From: Gigaspora margarita
Lineage: Eukaryota; Glomeromycota; Glomeromycetes; Diversisporales; Gigasporaceae
Direction of reading: 5' to 3'
DNA: 64,000 nucleotides
NCBI GenBank assembly: GCA_009809945.1
Contig: WTPW01000556.1
Coordinates: 122,585 to 186,584, forward strand
Shown: positions 11,094 through 22,804 of the stretch, piece by piece
How positions within the stretch are numbered: the stretch's first letter is position 1
Layout of the letters: every line of letters begins with the position of its first letter
Program-made: the position numbers and the translations under genes
Notes under the pieces: generated by a model
What the model saw: only the letters and a program-made list of their open reading frames with translations
Databases searched by the model: none
What the model was told of the DNA's origin: nothing

Positions 11094-11397
11094 AACCAAT
11101 GTATAAAAATCTATCTGAAAATGTGCCATGTGCACATGTTTTTAAAAAGTTTCACATATTTCTGGCTGGGAATGTGCACGTAATTCACATGCTTTGAGGC
11201 TAAATAGTGCACCAAAATCATTAATAAAATACAGAAGCTGTGCACATAATTTATTGTACATATATTTAAATTTATCTATATAAATTAATATAGCAAAGTC
11301 ATATAGTGCACAAATTTTTAAATTTGTTCACATAAATTATGTGTACAATGTGCACAAGATTCACATACTTTTGGGATCAGATTTTATACAATGGTTA
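11094..11397. mobile_element. MITE rich in GTGCACA
   Basis: Inverted ends AACCAATGTATAAAAATCT and AGATTTTATACAATGGTT are visible apart from small gaps. The interior repeats GTGCACA and TTCACAT on both strands. Confidence 0.65.
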
Positions 11398-11483
11398 GAA
11401 CTAAAACCTTTTTCACAAATATTCTTACCAAAATCTTTGGTGTAATATGCCATTCTTACAAATATTTTCGATAGAATTATTAA

Positions 11484-11730
11484 CCATCAGATCGTAAGAT
11501 CAAGTGTAACGTGAAATAGAAGGAAATTGTGGGGTTTTTAAAAAAACGTTTGTAACTGATAATTTTGTTTATGAAACCTCCGTTCGCACTTTAACAAAAA
11601 AAAAATCCCTTTCAAAATTTTGGGGTAGAGAAGGCCTTTGCTAATTCTCTACCTTAAATTTTCTTTAATGCTAACCCATATACTAAATTATTATTTTATT
11701 TGATTTCACGTTACACCTGATAATATCGTT
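11484..11730. mobile_element. MITE with the shared core, copy 3
   Basis: Ends AAGTGTAACGTGAAAT and ATTTCACGTTACACCTGAT are inverted. The interior has TATGAAACCTCCG, an A-run, CTTTCAAAATTTTGGGG and a short GCTAACCCATA, matching the core of the 1212, 6003, 41335 and 43225 copies. Confidence 0.65.
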
Positions 11731-12108
11731 ATAGGATATGTTATAAAATCTGTTTAGAATACCAGATCAAAGTTGCATATTACACCATAAGTTTTGTATA
11801 TGAAATTTTTTAGAAAATTGTTGGAAAAGGTAATATCTAACAAGGTTTTCTACCGTTATAAATTTAGAAAATATTTATAGTGCTACCTGTGATGGGTACT
11901 AGTTTTTTCAGCTCATTCGTAAAACTATCGAACTCCATTAGCCTTATCACCAGGGCAACTAATTACAATACTGCAATAACATTCATTATATCGATTATAC
12001 TTTAGATTACATAGTCAAGAAAATTATTTTACATTAGGTATTATTTATGATATTTAAGTTATTATAAACTATTTCTGATATTGTTATTAATTTATTTATA
12101 ATATAAAA
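11731..12108. other. Upstream region of the kinase gene
   Basis: AT-rich and without a gene. The last 60 bases before the ATG are almost pure A/T (TTATTTATAATATAAAA), suitable for a core promoter, but no single TATA element stands out. Confidence 0.4.
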
Positions 12109-13420
12109 ATGATTGAATTTTATAAAAAAATATTAGTTAAAAATAAATTGATACATAATTTAGAAATCGAAGATGACTTGAAAAAAATACTTGTCGAAAG
12201 TAACTATCAATTATCTTGGATTTCTTTTGATGAATTGAAAAATATTGAAATGATAGGTAGAGGTGGTTTTGCAACTGTTCACCGTGCTCTATGGTTTGAT
12301 AAAATTCAAAATTTAAACAGAACTGTTGCACTTAAATTATTTCATGAATCAAATAACTATTATAAAGAATTTATAAGAGAGGTAATCGTTATTATTATTT
12401 TTATTAATTATATTGTTCATGTTTTGTCATTAAAATTAACAACTCAAATATATATTTGCTTTGATAACAAGTTAAAAGCCTATTGTGATATCGGTCTTAA
12501 AGATCCAACTTTTTTAAGATGTTTTGGCGTAACAAAAGATAAAGTTTCTAAAGATTATATTCTTGTAATGGAATACGCTTTAAAAGGTTGCTTGCGAAAA
12601 AATCTACATGCCATAGCACAAATGGATTGGGGAGATAAATTAAATTTGTTACAATGTATTGCATCTGATCTTCTGATCATTCATTCTCAAAATCTTATTC
12701 ATCGTGACTTACATAGTGGAAATATACTATTAAATAGTTTTAAAAGTGCATACATCGCAGATTTAGGGCTTTCGTTAACAGCTAATATTGCTTCAAAATC
12801 AACTCCTAATGGAATTTACGGAATTTTACCATATATTGCTCCTGAAATCTTGAACAAACATCCATATACTAAAGAATCTGATATTTATTCATTTGGTATA
12901 ATCATGTGGGAAATTTTGTACGGTAAACCTGTTGCTTTTGGCCAGAAATCAGGATTACAATTCCAATTTCAGGTATGTAATGGTTTAAGACCACATATTT
13001 ATGAAAATACAGCAATTTGCTATGCAGATTTAATGAAGCAATGTTGGAACATGGATCCGAAAAAACGACCTACATCAAAAGAAATTTATGATACTTTTGC
13101 AGAATGGCAGAATAATGAAATTATTTTATTAGAATTATCTGAATCTGATAAAAAAATACAAAATATAAAAAATGAAGATATGCAAATAGATAATGAACAA
13201 AATTATAGGAGCAGTTTTATTTCATTTAATAGTAGTCATAAATATCAAGGTAATTATTAATTTTGTTTATTTAATAGTTAATTATATCATCCTATTTATG
13301 CGTTGCATTATAATCTTTTTTATAGGTAGTAAATTACATGAATTAGGAATACCAGAACTTTGGATCAATAAAAGCAACCCTCACAGCCTTGAAACCAAAA
13401 AAAAAAAAATAGCAGATTAA
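12109..13420 (+). CDS. Protein kinase, TKL/tyrosine-kinase-like type
   Basis: Best read as three exons: 12109-12381, 12472-13249 and 13326-13420, giving 381 residues. Both introns are GT-AG and keep phase; the first (90 nt) happens to be open, so an unspliced frame also runs through it. Removing it restores FIRELKAYCDI, the usual order in these kinases. Motifs: glycine loop IGRGGFATV at residues 49-57, the ATP lysine in VALK (76), HRDLHSGN with catalytic Asp 170, IADLGLS in place of DFG (186-192), and IAPE (213-216). It should phosphorylate Ser/Thr or Tyr in a cytoplasmic signalling route. ADLG in place of DFG keeps the metal-binding Asp and is common in glomeromycotan paralogues. The C-terminal exon ends LETKKKKIAD. 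The neighbour upstream encodes a Sel1 scaffold. Confidence 0.85.
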
Positions 13421-13507
13421 ATTAATCTTCACTAACACGTAAAGTTAGGTCAGAAGATATAGAATAGTATAAAAAATCGCACATATTGTTTAGTAATATT
13501 CTCACTG

Positions 13508-13695
13508 ATAAATTGAAAGCTTAAATTTCCATTAAATCAATATCAATTCTTTGCACTTAATAGTAAAATATCTTTTATTAAAGTTTACATATTTATAATG
13601 ATAATAATAATGATAATAAAATTGAAAGCTTAATTTCCATTCATATTAATATCAATTCTTTGCATTTTATAGTAATATCTTTATTATAGTCTACA
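13508..13695. repeat. Direct duplication of about 80 bp
   Basis: ATTGAAAGCTTAAATTTCC ... ATATCAATTCTTTGCA ... TAATATCTTT occurs at about 13510-13580 and again at about 13620-13690, separated by an ATAATGATAATAATA tract. Confidence 0.7.
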
Positions 13696-14173
13696 AATTA
13701 TATTTGAACAATCTTTTTTTATTCATTATTTGTTGCTTTTCTTAAGAATTTATATTTAGATTATTATTAATAAAAAAATTAGTTTAATAGATTTAAAGAG
13801 AGATTTTTAATCTCAGCTCAGCTAATTCTAGCATTAGCTACAACAATTAATAAGTATGCTTTTATTTATTAATTATAAAGGATTTATATTTTAAAAATTA
13901 CTAATAAAATTTATTTTTTATAGATCTGCGATAATTTGTTTTAAAAAATATAAATTTTTTAAATGTAAATTTGAGTTAGTTTAATAAAAATTAATCCATT
14001 AGAAATTGAATCATTTGGCGATGAAAAAAAATTCTGAAATAGTATGTTTATATCCCAGTTTGCATTAAACTATATGATAGACGTGCCACATACAAAATGT
14101 TAAGAGCGAAATTAAAAGGCAACAAATTGAATTAAATGTAAAGGTAAATATTCATTTAAATTATACTTTAAAA
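13696..14173. other. Intergenic, no gene seen
   Basis: AT-rich with stop codons in all frames; no repeat or RNA gene recognised. Confidence 0.4.
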
Positions 14174-14342
14174 TAGTGATGGTAAATGACCTGGTCATTT
14201 GCAAAATTTTCAAATGACCCTGAAATGACCGGTCATTAATGGTCATCTCAATTTTGGGTCATTTAGAATGACTCGTGACCAAATGACCATGGTCATTTAG
14301 AAATGACCGAGGTCATTTGAGGGCCATTTAGTCATTAGGCCA
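14174..14342. repeat. Cluster of GGTCATTT / AAATGACC motifs
   Basis: About ten copies of GGTCATTT or its complement AAATGACC occur in 170 bp, in both orientations and partly as perfect small palindromes (AAATGACCATGGTCATTT). The left edge TAGTGATGG looks like a hAT-type terminus, so this may be a MITE made of internal repeats. Confidence 0.7.
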
Positions 14343-14854
14343 TCGTGCATATAGAGTTTCCCATATCTAATATTTTTTACATTGATTGATAAACTTTAAC
14401 TGCATAACAATAATGCATACGTGTAGGTTTCGAGGTAAGCTGGGTTGGGCTAGGTATTTGTAGACTCGGGCCAAACCCAATAAAAGTTTATATGCCCGGT
14501 CCCACCTAGGAATGATAAATAACTCGATCGTTTGATCGAAATTTAAATGACTCTAAGCTATTAAATCATGACAAGATCATTTTGGTTATTAAGTTCATTT
14601 AGTTCATTGGGATTTAAAATAATTTTATTGTTCAAATTGCTCGTATAAAAAGTTATCAAACTTTATTGCTTTCCTTATGATAATCTTGGCTATAGATTAA
14701 TATAATATTAGGATATGCTAGACTTACAAATTAAAAGTAAATTTTTTCTTTGTACTCTGAAAATTAATAAAGTTACTGATAAGACCACCAAAGGATAAAA
14801 AAAAAGATATATTTTGATCTATTAGCTGATTTGAATAAAGTGACTACTAGAAAG
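14343..14854. other. Intergenic, no gene seen
   Basis: AT-rich with a short GC-richer patch near 14435-14515 (TGGGTTGGGCTAGG, GGGCCAAACCCAA). No coding sequence is supported. Confidence 0.4.
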
Positions 14855-15188
14855 TTTTTGATAAAACAATTCTAATAAGTCTAAAATTATCAAAATCTAG
14901 TTACAAAATCCTTAAATCATTAAGAAATTTTTTGGTTCGGATATTTAAGAATTTGTTTAATCAATCCTTAAGCATATAAAAGTAACACAAATTCTTAATT
15001 GCCAATTCAGATAAGATTGGCACTATTTCTATATTTGGAATTAGAGCAAAACTAAAATATAAATATGATATTACCAAATGATTTAAAGATATTTGAAATT
15101 ATATTTTCTTATTTACTGGTCTGATTTTAATAATTTTTTACTAGTAGTGCTATAAGAACTTGTTCTAGTCCAAAAATAATATTTACTT

Positions 15189-15522
15189 AGGGGCGCGCCA
15201 TTTATCACGTGATGTTTTTACTTAGTAGTCACCCCTATCCATATATGGTGTGATTAGGGATTGGAACTGTTTAACCATTTAAAAATTGCTCTATAGTTCC
15301 GGGCAGAATTATGTTGGTCATGGACCAGAATTATTTTAATGCTAGCCAAATTAAACAGTTAAATGATTAAACGATTAAACAATTAAGAAAAATTTTAGGT
15401 GGTTCCAATCCCTAGGTGATTACTTTATCTAATTTTGACTTATTAATATAATATATAGATGTGATCACCATCACTGGCCATGTATCTATAGTAAAAATCA
15501 TGTGATAAATGGTATGCCCCTT
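15189..15522. mobile_element. Outer MITE (TAGGGGC..CCATTTATCAC ends)
   Basis: The left end TAGGGGCGCGCCATTTATCA and the right end TGATAAATGGTATGCCCCTT are inverted. It hosts a complete second MITE at 15255-15414. Confidence 0.65.
15255..15414. mobile_element. 160 bp hAT-like MITE (TAGGGATTGGAAC), copy 1
   Basis: Ends TAGGGATTGGAAC and GTTCCAATCCCTA. Exactly 160 bp, the same length as the copy at 44434-44593, which lies in the opposite orientation and is closely similar along its whole length. The flanks GGTGTGAT and GGTGATTA may be an eroded duplication. Confidence 0.8.
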
Positions 15523-16270
15523 AGTATAAAAACTTTTTATAAGGGTTATTATTAGATTTAATAATATATTGTTTACATATTTGTTTATTCCCAATTCCAA
15601 ATATAGAGTTGTCTAAAGTGGAGATAATACATGTGATCACTACCAATCAAATTATAGAATTATGATGACACCAGTAAAGAGAAAAACAAAAACCCTGAAA
15701 AATACAGCCTAAACTTACCTTGTATAAGCTGATTAAAAATGTTGAAAATACAATTTTGCATTATATAACTACCTAAACCTATCCTAAAGTGATCCTAATT
15801 CTAAATTTGATTGGTGGTTGGTCACATGTTTATCCACTTAAAACATTCCAAATATAGGCAACATCTAAAGTAGAGCAGATTTTTATAATATATTTTATTT
15901 ATTAACTTTAGAGTTAGAGTTATCTTAGATTTTTAGATTAGAGTTAAATAAATTTTAAGTTGTAATATATAAACAAAATTGCCTTTCTAATATTTTTAAT
16001 TAACACACCAAGATAGGTTTAGACTACCATTTTTGTATTTTTCAAGGTTTTTGCTTCTCTTGATTGCTTTGCTATAGATCATTAAAATTCAATAATTTGA
16101 TTGGTCAGATGTCACATGAGTCTGCTATGCTTTAGATGACCCCAAATATAATAACTAGTAATAATATAGCTATAGGCTATCTTATCTGAATTGGCAATTA
16201 ATGATCTCAGAATTTTGTTATTAGATTTTAATGTTATTGGGCTCATTAGAATTGTCATATTAAACCAAAC

Positions 16271-16514
16271 ATTTAGGTGAATTAATAGAAAACAAGCAAA
16301 TTTTTTTAGTAACTTTTTTTAAAAGTTTAAATTAAAATAACTTAACAACAACTTGATCAAATTTGATAATTTTTTTTAAATTAATTCTATAAATATATAA
16401 AATTGATTTAAAAAAAATTTTATCAAATTTGATTAAATTTTTTGTTAAATTATTTCTGCTCAAAGTTTCAAAAAAATTTTATTATAAATTTGCTTGATTT
16501 CTATTGACTCACCT
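16271..16514. mobile_element. MITE related to 664-917
   Basis: Inverted ends AGGTGAATTAATAGAAA and TTTCTATTGACTCACCT enclose an A/T-rich folded interior matching the layout of the 664-917 element, with the internal block AAGCAAAT in place of GGGACAAAT. Confidence 0.7.
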
Positions 16515-16674
16515 CATTTGGTAATTGTTTTATTCAATTCAGACCACTAGATAAACAGTTACTTGCTGTCAATATTTAAGTATTTTTAACAGAAAAATTT
16601 TAAGAATGCACAAATATAAATGTTGGCCAATCAGATTATAAGAAGGGTTTATTATTAATAAAATTGATAAAAAA

Positions 16675-17106
16675 CATATGGGCTAATTTTGTTGATTACT
16701 AATAACTCTTGATCTACTAATCCGTTTTGAATGATTTAACTACCAAAATGTTTGTCTCAATGAGACGATTCTAATGAATCCAAAACCGTCAAAATCCAAT
16801 CACAGGAACCTGAGATCGTTTAAGTTTTGTGTAATTTTAATAAGAATTTTTAAAATACTATGTAAATATCTTTAATCTTGAATAATTTTGGATCTACTGG
16901 TCCGTTTTAGATGATTTACAAAGTATTTTAAAAATTCTTATTAAAATTACACAAAACTTAAATGATCTCAGGTTTCTGTGATTGGATTTTGACGGGTTTG
17001 GGTTCATTAGAATCGTCTCATTGAGACAAACATTTTGGTAGTTAAATCATTCAAAACGGATTAGTAGATCAAGAGTTATTAGCAATTAACAAAATCAGCC
17101 CATATG
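16675..17106. repeat. Near-perfect 185 bp inverted repeat with 62 bp spacer
   Basis: Arms at 16675-16859 and 16922-17106 match base for base apart from about eight differences. They carry TCTCAATGAGACGATTCTAA and its complement. The spacer holds a third, diverged copy of part of an arm (GATCTACTGGTCCGTTTTAGA). No coding frame; a transcript would form a long double-stranded stem. Confidence 0.9.
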
Positions 17107-17479
17107 ATTAAATTTTATAGTGATAGTGATCATAAGTAATTTGTAACTATAATGAGGTTTTTTCAATATTTAAGTCTGTGCACAATATTGGGTGCTTATA
17201 TAGATATGTAACTATATAAGGTGTAATAATAGAAAGATCAGATTGTATGTATGATTAAAACTTGGTATAGAAGTAGCAACATGGTTAGGTCCATTCTAAA
17301 TTTTTATTTTTATTGTGAAAATAATAGTCAGGCCAACTCTTTAAAAAAAATAAATTGTCAGTGCTAGAGTTTGACAATTTGAAAACTTGAAAAATTTATG
17401 AACCTATTGAAAGGTTTTAATAGTTTATTTATTCCCTTTATAGCTTTTATATATAATTTATAATAGAAAATTCTTTTTA
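17107..17479. other. Intergenic, no gene seen
   Basis: AT-rich, with no repeat, RNA gene or reading frame that can be supported. Confidence 0.4.
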
Positions 17480-17881
17480 TATGATGCTGGAAGCCTATAC
17501 TAGACAATAAAATAGGGTAACTTTGAAATGCATCATCTTTTTATAGAGACAATATTTTTAAAAGCTATTTGGCAAACTTGTAGAGCTTATCATAGTGAAC
17601 AAAGTTATCGGTCAGATTTTAAAATGTTGCCTTTATAAAAAGTTATAATACTTTAAAGTTAATTAAAATTGAAACACATAGTAATTACATATAAAACAAT
17701 AGTAATCTTTAAAATGCATCAACTTTTTATACAGAAGGTTTTCAAAAAAATATTTGGCATAGTTATAGAACTAATATTCCTTTATAAATTTACCAGTCAG
17801 TTTTTTAAAAAACCTCTTGTACAAAAAACTATAGCGATTTAAAAATTGAAACGTGTTGAGTATAGGCTTCCAGCACCATAG
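17480..17881. mobile_element. TIR element with internal duplication
   Basis: Ends ATGCTGGAAGCCTATACT and AGTATAGGCTTCCAGCA are inverted. Inside, a unit of about 185 bp beginning AAATGCATCA.CTTTTTATA is present twice in tandem (near 17525 and 17710), both copies ending in AAAATTGAAACA. No coding capacity. Confidence 0.7.
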
Positions 17882-18014
17882 GTGCTATATTTTGGTGATG
17901 CATTGCTTAGCCTAAAATATGTGTCATATGGTGGGTTTTATTGTGACAGCAGTTCATGGATATATATATAAAAAAAAACACCCAAATTGATAATATTAAA
18001 ATGTGAATTATTAT

Positions 18015-20123
18015 TTATTCATCCTTAGCTTTTGAGAAGTTTTGCGAATCCCTACTTTTGAGAGACCATTTTCTGAAAACTAACATAATAACCTTGTAAA
18101 AACCATAACCAAGACTACTAATCAACGCCAAAACAATTATCATAGCAGCACCAAAGACATCCAAATAATTTCCTCTAAAAAATCCCATTCTTGAATCAGG
18201 AGTAATCCAACTTCTTAACAAGGTTTCAATGTTTACCTCTAGCTCACCATTTTCATTTTTAATATTATCGTATTTTGCCAGATTCAACATTATTTCGATT
18301 AAATCAGCGCCTCTATACTTTCTTTTACTATTGTATTTTGCCAACACTTGCAGCCTTTTTGCATTCGTTTTAAAACTTTCTTCACTCAATAATCTTACAA
18401 CTTTTGATATAATATCATCAACTTTTAGATCAAGTTTTGAAAGTTTTAAAGCCATTCCAGCAAGTTCCAATCTTTCGGCATTTCCAGGTTGATCATAAGC
18501 AATTGGAAGTACTAACATTGGAGTAGCAGTATATATAGATTCATGACTACTACTTACACCACCATGACTTAAAAATACTTTAGTATTCTCATGTGAAAGT
18601 ATAGCAAATTGAGGAGCATACTTTGTTATATAAAGATGTGGATGTAAATTATTTAAGAGAATTGAAATAGGCATAATTTCTCCAGTAGAAAGATTAATTG
18701 TCGTAGGTAATTCTGATTCATTCATTTTTACAGTTGCCCAAATTACACCATCAAGAATATTTCGATTAATTAATTCAAGAGCGGTCTGTAAAAGAATAGC
18801 GTAATTTTCAGGAGTAGTGTACATAACGGTCCCAAAAGCAATGTACATAGTTCTAGGATGTGTGGAAAGAAATAATTCCAGATCGAAAGATAGGCTTGGA
18901 AAAGTATCAGGTAAAATAGGTCCAATTTCTTGATGAATTGGAGGCCAAGCGGCTGGAACCTATAGTGAAAATAATGGAATTAGATTATAGAATTAAATTG
19001 TAGAAATTTTTAAATTAAAAAAAAAAAAGTAAAATCACCTCAACCCCAAAAAAACTGTCAGTTAAAAATAAAGTATTTGCTCTTTCTCTGAAGTCATGAA
19101 ATTTATTAACACCGAATTCAGCTCTTCTAGCATTGATATAATTTAAATTATCTCGAAAATACCAATGAAGTCGTAATGGTTGTATTATAGCACATATAAA
19201 ACGATTGTAAAAAGACTCATTTTCCATGTTCACATGACAACCCATCACTGGGTCTGATCTAATGGGAGGTTGAGAAGTAAAAACTGTAACAAAGACAATT
19301 AACAGTTAATGAGTAGATATTGAGTAGGTCAGTAATTAATTAGAATATTTAACTGTCTAAACTACAAAAAAAAATAAAATAAAATAAAAAAAAAATAAAA
19401 ATAAAAATAAATAGTACATACATACAGTCCCGCTAGCAAACCCAACAACAGGCTTCTTTAATTTCAACGCAAGATCAAAGCAAGCCTCATTTGCAAAATG
19501 ATTACAAAAAAATAAGTCAGGTTTAATTTCTTTATAAGCTTGCAAATAGTTATTAAAGTATTTAATATATCTACGATCAACCACATTCAATGCATCGACC
19601 CAACTTTTAATATCAAATTCATTAAAAAGTATTTTCCTAAACTTTTCTGAAGTTATATAAGCGTCTCTAGGATTATCAGTAATTATTTGCGGAATTGAAC
19701 GGTATAAAGTAGATGTAGCTGTAAAGTTTCCGGGAGCCACTAATGTTACCTTTTTAAAATAATGGATCGGATTAGAGATGATAAAGAAATATTAACAATG
19801 TTTGTTCATTTACTTTATATCCACGATCCACTAAAATCTTGCAAATTTCTAACATCGGATTGAGATGGTTTACTCCTTTGAATTATTATTAATTTAAAAA
19901 TAAGATGATAATAAATAAATAAATAAAGTAATTCATAAATACACAGAAACTCACCGCCAAGTATGGACCCAACAAGTATATTTTTTGGTGTATCATTTTT
20001 ATCTAAGTCTAGTTTTCGTTGAATAAACCCATCATTATTCCTCGCTCCATTTGTTTTGATAACAAGATTTGTATTTATAAAGATAATAATGAATATTGCA
20101 AGATACCAAAGTTTGGAATACAT
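18015..20123 (-). CDS. UDP-glycosyltransferase, membrane-anchored (GT1 family)
   Basis: Five minus-strand exons can be set by GT-AG sites and phase: 20123-19955, 19875-19814, 19749-19422, 19283-19039 and 18959-18015. They sum to 1749 nt, or 582 residues plus a stop. Joins restore GSILGGVNHLNPMLEICK, DRGYKVTLVAPGN, FASGTVFFTSQPP and FFGVEVPAAWPP. Residues 1 to about 26 are a hydrophobic signal peptide. The donor-binding signature lies near residues 383-425: APQFAILSH, FLSHGGVSSSHESI, P, then DQPGNAERLE. A membrane segment near 540-563 is followed by a basic tail, the topology of ER/secretory UGTs that move a sugar from a UDP-sugar to a sterol, lipid or small hydrophobic acceptor. Acceptor and sugar cannot be told from sequence. 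Length is near the usual 500-600. It has no obvious partners nearby. Confidence 0.88.
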
Positions 20124-20179
20124 TACTAATTTTTTTGATTTAAGATAAAGCTAAAAATTTCGCATTCAATACTTTTGAA

Positions 20180-20191
20180 AGATATATAATA
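20180..20191 (-). promoter_or_regulatory. TATA-like box of the UGT gene
   Basis: On the minus strand TTATTATATATC lies about 60 bases before the ATG at 20123. Position and composition fit a core promoter; no experiment supports it. Confidence 0.4.
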
Positions 20192-21134
20192 AACGTGAAA
20201 TATGCCAATGTTACGAAAGTTATGCAGCTCACTCCTAGGGGACACGGAATTTATGCGACAAGAATTTGTAAATTATGCGTGCGGTATGTATAAAATATTA
20301 GACTTACTGTTGATTAAAATTTAAAAATGTGAATTAATGATATTTACTAAGCGCAATTCTATTTCGCAAAAAAAAAAACTTACAATTTTTTAAATCTGTT
20401 TCTGATTTATTTATTGTTAAAAGACACTTTTTTTAATGAAACTTTGAAAGCGTATCAGAGGGAGTGATTAATATAGGAGTAAAAGGTTATTTATAGTTAT
20501 TTTCTTTCGAACCATTAAATATAGAGAAATTTTCTTTCTAATTTTAAAGACGAATTTGTTTGTTCTGTTTTAGCATACTAATACATTATTTACCATAGAT
20601 TCCCGAAAATAAGCTACCACTCAGAGAAATTGCTGTATATAAAGGTTTAAATTTTACTAAGTAAGCCTCAAAAAGTGCCATTAAGTCAGGATATCAAAAA
20701 TACACCTATAGCAAATATTTGAACAACTTTTTATTATTATTACTTTTTTCAATTTTTTTAAGTTACCCCTACATTTTTTTTCTGTAACTTTTTATACAAA
20801 AATGGTTTTTAAACGAATGCACATGATATAACGTCATATCAGTTTAATCACTAAATCAGTGTCCCTGCCTTTATAGATAAACTTTCGTCTGATTGGCTAA
20901 TACAAATTAATTACTCGGGTAACTTATTTATGCGGTTTAAAGTACTTTTTAAGAACGTAATATTTCACAAACAGAAGTAACGTTCTAGATTTGAAAGAAG
21001 GTTCATATTCAATGTGCAAAAATAATAAAAATAATTAGTAATCCCAAGAACTTCACTTAGAAATAAAATTTCGTTATTTATTTAAATTTCTAAAATTTAT
21101 TGATTTGATTAGTCAATAATGATTTTACATAATA
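20192..21134. other. Intergenic, no gene seen
   Basis: AT-rich spacer between the UGT promoter and a small MITE. Short frames only, the longest near 20202-20325 with no recognisable family. Confidence 0.4.
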
Positions 21135-21292
21135 CAATCGTCCCTCATTTATATCAACCCATATATTTATATATATGAGGGTTGACAATAAAGAATAATT
21201 TTTATATTGCTTAAGCATATTTGTTCTTAATAAAAGTTTGATATTAACGAGAGGATGATATTAACGTGGTTGATATTAACGAGGGACGACTG
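21135..21292. mobile_element. 158 bp pogo/Tc1-like MITE
   Basis: Ends CAATCGTCCCTCATTTATAT and ATATTAACGAGGGACGACTG are inverted, each next to TA (21133-21134, 21293-21294). CAGTCGTCCCTCG with a TA duplication is typical of pogo/Tigger-type elements. The right end has a second GATATTAACG copy. Confidence 0.75.
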
Positions 21293-21936
21293 TATAAAAA
21301 AAACTTGAGTTCATATAATATGCGGCAACTTAATAATAACATTAGAAATAGATTAATACGGTTTGATTTAGATGAAAATTTTATTATTTACACTCGTTGT
21401 TATATAAAATTGTAATAAATGAAATATCTTCATCAAAAAAAGTCATCATCTCTCATAACTATAGATGCTGATGAAATGTGGTGAAATGTGGTGAAATAAT
21501 TTCACCACTATTGGTGAAATTGGTGGTGAATTGATGAAATTAGTGAAGTTAATTTTCACCAGAATCTATATTCATAATGCAAAATAAAGCTATTTTAAAT
21601 ATAAATCACGAATGAATGAAATAAAACCTAAAAAAAAAGCAAATTTAGGTTCATTGATTTCTTTGAATGTTGTAACCTATTTTAATTTAATAATATTATA
21701 AAATTACTATTACTTTAAAGTTTCTTTCTCAAATAATACGTATTTGTGACTTAATTAGAAGCTTTTTTGTATATATTTATTATATATTATTATTTTCCTA
21801 GCTTAAGAATCGTCTCTAAATAATCTCGAGATATTTAAAGCTTCGTTCGTGAAGAATATTTCTGACATATTATAAACGGAGGTTATGTATATATATCTTA
21901 TATATATTTTTTTAAAAAAATTTACTATGTTAGGGG
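21293..21936. other. Intergenic with GTGAAAT repeats
   Basis: At 21470-21560 the motif GGTGAAAT/ATTTCACC occurs at least six times in both orientations, a small palindrome-rich cluster. The rest is AT-rich and featureless. Confidence 0.5.
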
Positions 21937-22129
21937 TAGTAATGGGCAATTTGCAGTTTTTCCAAAAATCCCGCGCGGGATGCGGGATCCCGCGCGTGAT
22001 CCGCGCATGATTCGCGGGATTGTTTACCGGAATTATGTAAATTTCGGCTGGAATTATGGTATTGGCCCGAATTATCCCGCGCATCACGTGATGGATCACG
22101 CGCGGGATCCCGCGTGATGCCCATCACTA
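21937..22129. mobile_element. 193 bp hAT-like MITE, CpG-rich
   Basis: Ends TAGTAATGGGC and GCCCATCACTA. A perfect 8 bp duplication GTTAGGGG lies at 21929-21936 and 22130-22137, diagnostic of hAT-type insertion. The interior is far richer in GC than its surroundings, with repeated GCGGGATCCCGCG palindromes. Confidence 0.9.
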
Positions 22130-22566
22130 GTTAGGGGTAAAAGTAATTTAAACTGTCTGTATAAATTCAATTGTATAAAATTGACCAATCACGAGAAAGA
22201 CAGCTTTGATACTCAATCACGATAAGATGGTTGATAAACTAATCCATATTTGGTAAATAATAAAGAAAATGCACATTTTTATAAATGATCGGCATGCACT
22301 TTAATCGAGTCAAAAACCTGTTAATGCAAATAAAAAAATACAAGTTAAACGTTCGTTAAGGTTAATAAATCTCATATGTGATGCAATATTTTGAAGTTTA
22401 AGGGCAGAATTCACGTTTCACTGAATTGGATTATATGTGCGTCGATTTGGTCAGTAGATTGGCTAACGCTAGCTAAGATTTTCTTACCGATAGTGCTGGT
22501 ACTATCCTGTGTGAAATTTGCATGAAATTTAAGTTACTGAAATTACCAGTCAAGTGTAAACTCATA
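22130..22566. other. Intergenic, no gene seen
   Basis: No supported coding, RNA or repeat feature. Confidence 0.4.
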
Positions 22567-22804
22567 CAAGGGAGTCCCCAAAATTCCGGGCCGGGGTGCG
22601 TCGGAGTGCATCGGAATCATGGTCGGCTGGATCGGAATTGATCAATTTTGCCCCAAGATCATAAAAAATTTTACTAATAAATCATATTCATTCATTAAGT
22701 AAAAATTGCCCAGCTGATAATTTTGCTATAGAACCTGCTAACAAATAGATTTAAACGCCACCTAGATCCGACGCATCCGACCCGGAAATTTGGGGACAGC
22801 CCTG
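22567..22804. mobile_element. hAT-like MITE (CAGGGCTGTCCCC ends)
   Basis: The left end CAAGGGAGTCCCCAAAATTC and the right end GAAATTTGGGGACAGCCCTG are inverted, continuing to CGGG..GCGTCGGA. No clear 8 bp duplication is seen, but AGTCAAGTGTAA-like sequence stands close to both ends. Confidence 0.75.

Larger units (their letters stand above)
14855..16270. repeat. Decayed, nested large palindrome
   Basis: Segments near 14868-15070 reappear inverted near 16140-16265 (GCCAATTCAGATAAGAT against ATCTTATCTGAATTGGC). Segments at 15600-15725 reappear inverted at 16005-16130 (ACAAAAACCCTGAAAAATAC against TATTTTTCAAGGTTTTTG). Two MITEs sit in the left half. The sequence is related to the younger palindrome at 16675-17106. 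Confidence 0.6.

Noticed and set aside
21803-22127. Arg/Asp-rich minus-strand frames
   Set aside because: They lie on a GC-rich hAT-like MITE and its flanks and reflect its palindromic repeats.
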